A stretch of 33,853 nt of DNA, taken from the NCBI GenBank assembly GCA_964565715.1, contig CAZMGG010000054.1, positions 1-33,853 on the forward strand, in the 5' to 3' direction. The translations under genes were made by a program, and so were the position numbers. Below the pieces are notes generated by a model that was not told the origin of the DNA, did no database searches, and worked only from the letters and a program-made list of their open reading frames with translations. The stretch comes from CAZMGG01 sp964565715. GTDB taxonomy: Bacteria > Planctomycetota > UBA1135 > UBA2386. This document shows, piece by piece, positions 6,828 through 13,088 of the stretch (positions are counted from its first letter, which is position 1; each line of letters starts with the position of its first letter).

Positions 6828-8066
6828 TCAGGCCGACGGGGCGAAGCGCTGCAGCCGCGCCTTCGCCGCCGGCTTCTGCATCCGGCCCATGGCCGCGTTC
6901 TGCAGCTGCCGCACGCGCTCGGCGGTGATGCCGAGGTCCGCCGCGATCGCGCCCAGGGTCTCCGGCTCGCGGCCATCCAGGCCGTAGCGCCGGCGCAGGA
7001 TCATGCGCTCGCGGTCCGGCAGGTCGGCCATGGCGGTGGCGAGGCTCGCGCCGAGGTCGCCCTCGCTGACGGTGTCCGGCACCGACTCGGCGCGATCATC
7101 GGGCAGCAGCGCCGCCAGGGTGCCGCCGGCGTCACCGGGCAGCGTCGCATCGAGACTGGCCGCATACCGCCGGGTGGAGAGGATCCACTCGACGCGCTCG
7201 GCCGGCAGCGCCAGGTGCTCGGCCACCTCCTCGATGGTCGCCTCGCGGCCCTCGCGTCGCAGGGTGTTCTGCGCCCGCCGGATCTTGCCCAGCAGCTTCT
7301 GCACCCAGATCGGGATGCGCACGGTCCGCGCGCTGTTGTAGAGCAGCTTGAGGATCGCCTGCTGCACCCAGTACTGGGCGTAGGTCCGGAAGCGCACGTC
7401 GCGGCGCCAGTCGAAGCCCTCGATGGCCTGGAACAGCGAGGCGTTGCCGTCCTGGATCAGGTCCGCCACGTCGACGCCGAGACCGCGGTAGCGGTGCACG
7501 GCCCCCAGCACGATGTGCAGGGCGCCTTCGACGTAGAGGTTGCGCAGTTCGCCGAGCCGGTCGAACAGGCGGTCCAGGCGGCGCCGCCCGGCGGCGTCGG
7601 GCACGCACCGGGCAGGCACGCGCCGCAGCCACCGCTCCAGGAGACGGGCGACCTGGGTGCGCGGCCGGCCGGCCCAGACCAGGGCGTCCTTGGGCGCGAG
7701 GCCCAGCCGCTCCAGTTCGGTGGCGGCCATCCCGCGCAGGAACTCGTACCGGCGGGCCATCCGGAACTCCTCCGCCCGGTCCATGGGCGGCAGGCGGCGG
7801 ATATCGGCGCGATAGAACCCGCCCATGCCATCCCGGTAGTCATCTCCTGCCAAATTGGCAGAAACTGCCAGACTGTCCCGATAGCCGCTGACGTCCAGGT
7901 CGAGGTCCTCCCGCTGGAACCGGAGGGCCAACTTCTTCACCGTCGCGGGAAAGCGGTCTGCCGGCACATCGAGGAGCTGATCCAGCTCCGGCACCGACAA
8001 CACCCTGGAACGGGGCTGCCGGGCCTTCGCCGGGGTCTTGGGAATCTGCTTCTGCCTGCGGTTCAT
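6828..8066 (-). CDS. RNA polymerase sigma-70 family factor (regions 1.2-4) with a divergent N-terminus
   Basis: A 412-residue group 2/3-like sigma factor. Region 1.2 is at about 85-110 (YRADIRRLPPMDRAEEFRMA). Region 2 is at about 176-250, with DLIQDGNASLFQAIEGFDW and FRTYAQYWVQQAI (2.3/2.4). Region 3 is at about 250-310, with RTVRIPIWVQK and ATIEEVAEHLALPAE. Region 4 is at about 350-400, with LPDRERMILRRRYGLDG and a helix-turn-helix at ETLGAIAADLGITAERVRQL. Residues 1-84 and 111-175 match nothing I recognise, and there is no region 1.1. Region 2.4 has QYWVQQ instead of the housekeeping WWIRQ, so it is probably an alternative factor. ATG 8066 is chosen because GGAG lies 6 nt upstream; the frame runs on to 8219 without a good start. 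It is the likely regulator of a separate promoter set. Confidence 0.9.
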   Translation of the reverse strand: MNRRQKQIPKTPAKARQPRSRVLSVPELDQLLDVPADRFPATVKKLALRFQREDLDLDVSGYRDSLAVSANLAGDDYRDGMGGFYRADIRRLPPMDRAEEFRMARRYEFLRGMAATELERLGLAPKDALVWAGRPRTQVARLLERWLRRVPARCVPDAAGRRRLDRLFDRLGELRNLYVEGALHIVLGAVHRYRGLGVDVADLIQDGNASLFQAIEGFDWRRDVRFRTYAQYWVQQAILKLLYNSARTVRIPIWVQKLLGKIRRAQNTLRREGREATIEEVAEHLALPAERVEWILSTRRYAASLDATLPGDAGGTLAALLPDDRAESVPDTVSEGDLGASLATAMADLPDRERMILRRRYGLDGREPETLGAIAADLGITAERVRQLQNAAMGRMQKPAAKARLQRFAPSA

Positions 8067-8247
8067 GTGGGCTCCAGTGGGCCGCGTGCTACGCGCGACC
8101 TCGGCGGATGTCGCCGGGTTGACGCCACGCCGGGTGGGACGTGACGAGCCGCCAACGGTCAACTTCCGTACCGCCTCCGGGTTCGTGCGCGCCCGCGTAC
8201 GGGATGCGCGCGAAGGCATGGACCTTTCCGGAATCGGTGCGCAGGGC
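8067..8247 (-). other. sigma-factor leader/intergenic region
   Basis: This 181-bp region between the sigma factor start and the stop of the preceding gene on the same strand probably holds the sigma promoter. On the minus strand GTTGACC is a good -35-like match but no convincing -10 lies at the right distance. GTTGAC and GTCAAC occur about 45 bp apart as an inverted pair (near 8114 and 8157), which could be a regulator site. No ORF or RNA gene is evident. Confidence 0.35.
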
Positions 8248-9186
8248 TCAGCCGCGCTTGCGGCTGGCGAGAAGCACGATCAGGGCCAGCACGACGAAGC
8301 CGCCGGCGGCCGCGAGCCAGAGCATGCCATCGTCCTGGGCCACCGGCGGCATGTCCGATCCGGCGTCACCGGAGGAACCAGGAGCCGCGGCGCCCGCCGT
8401 CGTCGGGCCGGCCGGCGCGACGACCGCGCCGCCCGGAACCGCCGTTCCGGCGCCTGGGCCGCCGGTGCCCTGCCCAGCCGCCGGCGCCGCCACCGGCGCC
8501 CCGGCCACCGCCGCCTGCCCGTTGGCCGGCACCGCCGCGCCCACCGCCCCGCCAGCCTGCCCGCCCACCGGCGCCTCCGGGATGCCGATCTCGAGTTCCT
8601 GCCCGACGCGATCCTGGAACTGCCCGAGCGAGGTCGCGGTGCGGCCTTGATGCAGTTCGAAGGTGAGGCCGATGCTCACGTGGTGCTTGCCGAGGATCTG
8701 GTTCTGCATCACCGTGATCGGCACGTCGATGGTGGCGGTGTTGTCGTAGACCTCCCTGCCCTGGAAGCCCGGCGCCAGGGCCGCCAGGCTCGCGGGACGG
8801 AGGACCGGCTGGCCCAGGCGGAACGGCCCCTGCTCCGGCAGGAAATCGAAGGTCACCGGCGCCGGCGACGTCAGCACGGCGTCGCCTTCCAGCACCATGA
8901 TGATGACCAGGTTGCCCGAGCCGCCAGGCGGGATCCGCTTGGGCTGGCTGGTGGTGACGAAGTGGGCGAAGCCGCGAGGACTGCGGATCGCCGGCGCCGC
9001 CGGCTTCTCCTCACCCTTCGCGTCACCGGTCCCATCGGCGCTCTCCTCGCCCTTCTCGTTGACGCCGCCGCTCTCGTCCATGCGGACCGGCTCCTGCTTG
9101 CCGGTGCGGGCGCCGGGATTCTTCTCCTGGGCGATGGCGGGGAGGGCGATCAGGCAGGCGAGCGACAGGGCGCGGAGCAGCAACAT
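8248..9186 (-). CDS. exported protein with C-terminal membrane anchor
   Basis: A 312-residue protein. A signal peptide (MLLLRALSLACLIALPAIAQ) is followed by an acidic spacer, a beta-rich domain at about 70-205, a long Gly/Ala/Pro linker (about 205-280) and a final hydrophobic helix (MLWLAAAGGFVVLALIVLLA) ending SRKRG. The TM-plus-basic tail resembles C-terminal sorting or anchoring tails, but no LPXTG or PEP box is present. The middle domain (IPPGGSGNLVIIMVLEG and VYDNTATIDVPI) vaguely recalls the DsbD N-terminal domain, but it lacks cysteines, so I leave the function open. It diverges from mrp across about 145 bp. TAGGAT ends 9 nt before the ATG and there is no Shine-Dalgarno, so it may be leaderless. 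Confidence 0.75.
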   Translation of the reverse strand: MLLLRALSLACLIALPAIAQEKNPGARTGKQEPVRMDESGGVNEKGEESADGTGDAKGEEKPAAPAIRSPRGFAHFVTTSQPKRIPPGGSGNLVIIMVLEGDAVLTSPAPVTFDFLPEQGPFRLGQPVLRPASLAALAPGFQGREVYDNTATIDVPITVMQNQILGKHHVSIGLTFELHQGRTATSLGQFQDRVGQELEIGIPEAPVGGQAGGAVGAAVPANGQAAVAGAPVAAPAAGQGTGGPGAGTAVPGGAVVAPAGPTTAGAAAPGSSGDAGSDMPPVAQDDGMLWLAAAGGFVVLALIVLLASRKRG

Positions 9187-9195
9187 GGGGCGGGA

Positions 9196-9201
9196 ATCCT
9201 A
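9196..9201 (-). promoter_or_regulatory. -10 element 9 nt before the anchored-protein start
   Basis: TAGGAT on the minus strand ends 9 nt before the ATG at 9186. No Shine-Dalgarno is present between them, consistent with a leaderless or very short leader transcript. Confidence 0.4.
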
Positions 9202-9289
9202 CCGTGCGGGGGACGACGGCGCCTTCGACGCACGGAACGGCGTTTCCTCCCCATTCGCCGCCGGATCGCCCCGCGATGAGCCCCGCGGC

Positions 9290-9318
9290 TTGAAAGGGCC
9301 CCGTTTCGAGGCTAGTTT
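9290..9318 (+). promoter_or_regulatory. sigma-70-type promoter of mrp
   Basis: TTGAAA (9290-9295), a 17-bp spacer, and TAGTTT (9313-9318) make one of the best sigma-70 matches in the window. The hexamer ends 14 nt before the mrp ATG, so the leader would be only about 7 nt and no Shine-Dalgarno is present. Confidence 0.65.
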
Positions 9319-9332
9319 CCGCCCCCCCATCG

Positions 9333-10400
9333 ATGGCCAGCCAGCCGCACTCTCCCACCGCACCGACCGAGGCCCAGGTGCTCGCAGCCCTGCGCGCGGT
9401 GCACGACCCCGACCTCCACCGCGACATCGTCGCCCTCGACTTCGTCAAGGAACTGCGGATCTGCGGTGGCAACGTCGCCTTCAAGATCGAACTGACCACC
9501 CCGGCCTGCCCGGTGAAGGACCAGCTCAAGGCCCAGGCCGAGGCAGCGGTGCGGGCGATCCCCGGCGTCGCCCAGGTGGCGATCGAGATGACCGCCCGGG
9601 TGACCGCCAGCCGCCCGATCCTCGGCGGCAAGGGCGCCATCCCCGGCGTCAAGAACGTGATCGCCGTGTCGTCGGGCAAGGGCGGCGTCGGCAAGTCCAC
9701 CGTGGCGGTCAACCTGGCCCATGCGCTCAGCCGCACCGGCGCCGCCACCGGCATCCTGGACGCCGACGTCTACGGCCCCAACGTCCCCCTCATGCTGGGC
9801 GTGCGCGGCCAGCCGCAGGTCCGCGACAAGCAGATCGTGCCCTTCGAGGCCCATGGCCTGCGGGTGATGAGCATGGGCCTGCTGGTGGCCGAGGACCAAC
9901 CGGTCATCTGGCGCGGGCCGATGCTGCACTCGGCGGTGCGGCAGTTCCTGTTCGAGGTCGCCTGGGGCGAACTCGACTACCTGGTGGTGGACCTGCCGCC
10001 GGGCACCGGCGACGCCCAGCTCTCCCTCTGCCAGCAGGCGCACCTGATGGGCGCGGTCATCGTCACCACGCCGCAGGACGTGTCGGTGCTCGACGTGCGC
10101 CGCGCGATCCGCATGTTCCAGACGGTCAACGTGCCGATCCTCGGCGTCGTCGAGAACATGGCCTGGTTCACGCCGCCGGGCCACAGCGAGCGCTACCACA
10201 TCTTCGGCCAGGGCGGCGGCGCCAAGATCGAACGCGAGTTCGGCGTGCCGCTGCTGGCGCAGATCCCGATCGCGCTGGCGGTGCGCGAGGGCGGCGACAC
10301 CGGTCGACCCGCCGCCGCCGTCGACGACGTCACCGCGCAGGCCTTCGCCGAACTCGCCGGCCGGGTCGCCGCCCGCGTCAGCACCCTCAACGCCGAGTGA
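9333..10400 (+). CDS. Mrp/NBP35-family Fe-S carrier ATPase lacking the C-terminal CxxC
   Basis: A 355-residue ATPase that binds and transfers iron-sulfur clusters in the cytoplasm. Residues about 12-90 are an MIP18-like domain with the TTPACPVKD motif (Cys59). The deviant Walker A, SSGKGGVGKSTVAVNLAHAL, starts near 113. LDADVYGPN and VVDLPPGTGD follow. In typical Mrp proteins the segment after GVVENM carries a CxxC that bridges a 4Fe-4S cluster at the dimer interface; here it reads AWFTPPGHSERYHIFGQGGG with no cysteine. Cluster binding must therefore be lost, use other ligands, or rely on a partner. The following gene, 20 bp downstream, encodes a small protein with CRNC, a possible partner. 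The family assignment is certain; the altered chemistry is inferred. Confidence 0.95.
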   Translation: MASQPHSPTAPTEAQVLAALRAVHDPDLHRDIVALDFVKELRICGGNVAFKIELTTPACPVKDQLKAQAEAAVRAIPGVAQVAIEMTARVTASRPILGGKGAIPGVKNVIAVSSGKGGVGKSTVAVNLAHALSRTGAATGILDADVYGPNVPLMLGVRGQPQVRDKQIVPFEAHGLRVMSMGLLVAEDQPVIWRGPMLHSAVRQFLFEVAWGELDYLVVDLPPGTGDAQLSLCQQAHLMGAVIVTTPQDVSVLDVRRAIRMFQTVNVPILGVVENMAWFTPPGHSERYHIFGQGGGAKIEREFGVPLLAQIPIALAVREGGDTGRPAAAVDDVTAQAFAELAGRVAARVSTLNAE

Positions 10401-10420
10401 TCCCCCACGAGAACGACATC

Positions 10421-10657
10421 ATGAACCCCACCGACAAGACCACGAAGTCCGACGCCCGCTTCACCGTGAAGTCCACCATGCTGGAGGTGCTCACCGCCGA
10501 TCCGCGGCTGGGCATGGTCCTGATGCGCGACTTCCACCTGGGCGGCTGCCGCAACTGCGGCTTCAATCCGCACGACTCCATCGAGCAGGTGGCGCAGCAG
10601 AACGGCATCCCCACCGAGCGCCTGCTGGCGGCGATGAACCAGGGCGCCGGCGCCTAG
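10421..10657 (+). CDS. DUF1858-type small CxxC protein
   Basis: A 78-residue protein with VKSTMLEVLTADPRLGMVLM at the N-terminus, then GGCRNCGFNPHDSIEQVAQQ, giving a Cys43-x-x-Cys46 pair followed by a helix. This 'HLGGC-x-x-C ... D-[ST]-[IL]-E-x-[AV]' layout is that of DUF1858, a family of small proteins proposed to have redox or metal functions. It lies 20 bp after mrp in the same direction and is surely co-transcribed. Its cysteines may serve Fe-S cluster assembly together with the Mrp protein, which lacks its own CxxC (inference). Its TAG stop overlaps the TAG stop of the convergent glycosyltransferase gene within a single CTAG. Confidence 0.85.
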   Translation: MNPTDKTTKSDARFTVKSTMLEVLTADPRLGMVLMRDFHLGGCRNCGFNPHDSIEQVAQQNGIPTERLLAAMNQGAGA

Positions 10658-11538
10658 ACCGCGCCCTGGACCGACGCCAGGTCGCGCAGCCGCAGCCGCG
10701 CCCGCCCCGCCGGCGGATCGCACACGCCCCACGCCTCCAGGGTCGGGTTGCCCGGCCCATCGGGGCGCAGCAGCGCCGCCGGCCAGTGCACGTGGGCGTG
10801 GATCGGCACGCTGCCGAGGTCGCGCACCGGCCGCGTCCACGCCCCGGAGCCGGGCTTCCGCCGGCTCGAGCGCGGATGGAACTGGAAGTGCAGGAACCAC
10901 AGCCCGGGCAGCCACAGGGTGCGCGGTGACGACTGGATGTGCACGCCGTCGGTCTCGACGAAGCCGTGCTGGCCCCACTCGCGGCCGTTGCCCCGCAGGT
11001 TGTGCAGCGAGGTGACGCGGGTCAGGTAGTTGTAGGCGCCGTGGTTGGTGTCCGGCTCCAGGTAGTCCTGCGGCCGGCAGGTGCCCGGCCCGGCGAAGCC
11101 CGGGCAGATCGGCCGGAACGCCAGGTTCTTGACCAGGATGCCATCGGTCGGCGTCGGATCGCCGGGCCGGTGCGGGTTGCGCGGCGGATCTTCCAGCGCC
11201 GGGAAGTGCTCGTGCACCTCCAGCAGCCGCCGGCTGAATGCCAGGGTCTCGTCCGGATAGACCTCGTCGCCATCCAGCGTGAGTACATGGGTGGCGCCCC
11301 GCTCCCGGGCCACCGCCAGCGTCGCCGCCCGGTTCGCCTCCTCGCTGTCGCCGCCGAAACCGGTGTGCAGCACCAGCTTGTCGGCGATGTGCCGCATGCC
11401 GGCGACGATCTCGACGGTGCGATCCTGGCTGCCGTTGTCGAAGACCAGGATCTCGTCGACGTGCGGGTGGACCGACGTGAGGGCGTACCAGATCCAGTAC
11501 TCCTCGTCGCGGATCATGCTGAGGGAGACGAGTTTCAT
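10654..11538 (-). CDS. glycosyltransferase family 2
   Basis: A 294-residue, probably GT-A-fold transferase. It starts MKLVSLSMIRDEEYWIWYAL, the 'mvkNE' type nucleotide-binding strand of GT2 enzymes, followed by DEILVFDNGSQDRTVEI (the DNGSxDxT motif) and THVLTLDGDEVYPDE, where DGDE is the DxD metal site. The C-terminal half has aromatic and His-rich segments typical of acceptor-binding regions of this subgroup. No TM helices are seen, so it is cytosolic or peripheral. ATG 11538 is chosen because homology starts there; the frame continues upstream to 11679 through GC-rich sequence without family similarity. Sugar donor and acceptor cannot be told. It diverges from thioredoxin. Confidence 0.85.
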   Translation of the reverse strand: MKLVSLSMIRDEEYWIWYALTSVHPHVDEILVFDNGSQDRTVEIVAGMRHIADKLVLHTGFGGDSEEANRAATLAVARERGATHVLTLDGDEVYPDETLAFSRRLLEVHEHFPALEDPPRNPHRPGDPTPTDGILVKNLAFRPICPGFAGPGTCRPQDYLEPDTNHGAYNYLTRVTSLHNLRGNGREWGQHGFVETDGVHIQSSPRTLWLPGLWFLHFQFHPRSSRRKPGSGAWTRPVRDLGSVPIHAHVHWPAALLRPDGPGNPTLEAWGVCDPPAGRARLRLRDLASVQGAV

Positions 11539-11691
11539 CGGGGGACTCGCACGACTGCTGCGTGGATCGACAGCCGGCGGCCGGGACTTGATCCCTATCT
11601 CCTGCACCCTTGCCTTGCTCCCCCAGGAGGCCAAGAATGGCCCCCCGCCCCGCGATCGGGGCCACCCCCCCGCACCCAACTCCCACAGCCC

Positions 11692-12018
11692 ATGGCGAAA
11701 GTCCCCGAACTCTCCGACGCCACCTTCAAGACCACCCTCGACGGCGCCCGGCAGCCGGTCCTGGTGGATTTCGCCGCCACCTGGTGTCAGCCCTGCAAGG
11801 CGCTGGCGCCGACCATCGACGCGGTCGCCGATCAGTACACCGGCAAGCTCAACGTCTACAAGGTGGACATCGACAACGCGCCGGAGACGGCGGCGAGCTT
11901 CGGCATCAACAGCGTGCCGACCTGCATCTTCTTCAAGGGCGGCAAGGAAGTGGACCGCTTCACCGGCAACCGCGACCTGCGGGCCGTGAAGGACATGGTC
12001 GAGAAGGTGCTGAAGTAG
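11692..12018 (+). CDS. thioredoxin with CQPC active site
   Basis: A 108-residue thioredoxin that reduces protein disulfides in the cytoplasm. The fold is complete: VLVDFAATWCQPCKALAPTI with Cys32 and Cys35, the buried Asp26, YKVDIDNAPETAASFGI, and the cis-proline loop NSVPTCIFF (Pro76). The usual Gly33 of WCGPC is Gln here, which should alter redox potential or partner choice. The length is typical. The ATG has no Shine-Dalgarno; it is preceded by a C-rich leader with the small hairpin GCCCCG-CGAT-CGGGGC. It converges on the gene at 12057 with a 38-bp gap. Confidence 0.93.
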   Translation: MAKVPELSDATFKTTLDGARQPVLVDFAATWCQPCKALAPTIDAVADQYTGKLNVYKVDIDNAPETAASFGINSVPTCIFFKGGKEVDRFTGNRDLRAVKDMVEKVLK

Positions 12019-12056
12019 GCGGGGAAGCCGCCTCGGAAGAACGGCGGCGCGGCCGC

Positions 12057-12416
12057 CTACCGCCGGCGCAGGTGCCGCCAGAGCAGCCAGAGGCCCACCG
12101 GCACGCAGCAGAGCCCGTACAGCCAGCGCCGGCGCTCCGCCACCACGCGATGGGGCGCCACCAGGGCCACGCCATCCAGTTCGGCCCGGAAGACGTAGGC
12201 GCCCGGCGCGGTCGGCGCGAAGCCGAGCCGTCCATCGGCGCCGCTCGCGCCGAGCGCACGACGTCCGCCGTCGGGCAGTTCCACCTCGACGGCGACACCG
12301 ACCGCAGGCCCGGCCCGTTCGGTGACGCGGATCGTGACCTGCTGCCCCACCTCGGCCGGGAACGGCGTCACCGAGAGCTGCTGCAGCAGGAGGAGGGTTG
12401 CGGCCAGATTGCCCAT
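12057..12416 (-). CDS. small exported Ig-like domain protein with C-terminal anchor
   Basis: A 119-residue protein. Residues 1-20 are a signal-like hydrophobic segment (MGNLAATLLLLQQLSVTPFP). The middle is one beta-sandwich of the carboxypeptidase-regulatory or CnaB type: VTIRVTERAGPAVGVAVEVE, then DGRLGFAPTAPGAYVFRAEL. The C-terminus is a hydrophobic helix (WLYGLCCVPVGLWLL) ending in WRHLRRR, which should hold it in the inner membrane with the domain outside. I do not know its role. It diverges from lipB; the two share about 45 bp that include a TAG-containing near-symmetric -10. Confidence 0.7.
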   Translation of the reverse strand: MGNLAATLLLLQQLSVTPFPAEVGQQVTIRVTERAGPAVGVAVEVELPDGGRRALGASGADGRLGFAPTAPGAYVFRAELDGVALVAPHRVVAERRRWLYGLCCVPVGLWLLWRHLRRR

Positions 12417-12448
12417 GATGCCGGTGGGTGCGGCGGCGCCGCGGCTGC

Positions 12449-12454
12449 TAGTCT
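12449..12454 (+). promoter_or_regulatory. -10 element abutting the lipB start
   Basis: TAGTCT ends 7 nt before the TTG at 12462, which predicts a start at or next to the first codon. On the opposite strand the overlapping TAGCAG (12445-12450) could serve the divergent gene, making the CTAG core a bidirectional element. There is no recognisable -35. Confidence 0.4.
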
Positions 12455-12461
12455 CCCGGGG

Positions 12462-13088
12462 TTGCCCTGCGAAATCGAGGATCTCGGTCGGGCGCCCTTC
12501 GCGGCGGTCCACGCCCGCATGCTGGCGCTGCACACCGACGTCGCCGCCGGCGTGACCCCGGGACGCGTGCTGCTGGTGGAGCACGAGCCGGTCTACACCG
12601 CCGGCCGGGCGACGCCGGCCGGCGACATCGCCGCCGCGGCAGCGGTGCCGATCGAACGCGGCGGCCGGATCACCTACCACGGCCCCGGCCAGCTCGTCAT
12701 CTATCCGATCCTGCCCCTGCCGCGGCGGGACCTCCGCGACTGGCTGCACCGGCTGGAGGCCTTCGGCGTGGCGGTGTGCGCGGCCTTCGGGCTGCCGGCG
12801 GAACCCTCGGTGGACGGCACCGGCGTGTTCGTCCACGGCCGCAAGGTCGCCTCGATCGGCGTGGCGGTGAAGCGCTGGGTCAACCTGCACGGCATCGCCA
12901 TCAACGTGGCCATGGACCTCGAGCCCTGGCACGCGGTGCGGCCCTGCGGGCTGGCGCCGGAGATCATGACCGACATGTCGCGGGCCGCCGGACGGCCGAT
13001 CGGCCTCGCCGAGGCCCGCGCCGCCGTCCGCGACCGGGTTTTCGTTCTCACCGACCCGCTGCCGCCGGCTAGAACCGCAACCCCATGA
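12462..13088 (+). CDS. lipB: octanoyl-[acyl-carrier-protein]:protein N-octanoyltransferase
   Basis: Transfers octanoate from acyl carrier protein to the lipoyl domains of 2-oxoacid dehydrogenases and the glycine cleavage H protein, the first step of lipoate synthesis. Over about 208 residues the family motifs are in order: HEPVYTAGR, RGGRITYHGPGQLVIYPI (66-83), VFVHGRKVASIGVAVKRWV with the catalytic Lys128, NLHGIAINV, and RPCGLAPEI with the catalytic Cys162. No ATG lies in frame near the N-terminus. TTG at 12462 is the best start: it gives MPCEIEDLGRAPFAAVHARM, matching LipB N-termini, with a -10-like hexamer 7 nt away. The stop overlaps the xseA start (ATGA). lipA is not in the window. Confidence 0.93.
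   Translation: MPCEIEDLGRAPFAAVHARMLALHTDVAAGVTPGRVLLVEHEPVYTAGRATPAGDIAAAAAVPIERGGRITYHGPGQLVIYPILPLPRRDLRDWLHRLEAFGVAVCAAFGLPAEPSVDGTGVFVHGRKVASIGVAVKRWVNLHGIAINVAMDLEPWHAVRPCGLAPEIMTDMSRAAGRPIGLAEARAAVRDRVFVLTDPLPPARTATP

Noticed and set aside
8248..9186. Assignment of the exported anchored protein to DsbD or cytochrome c biogenesis
   Set aside because: Only a vague beta-domain resemblance and no cysteines; left as unknown function.
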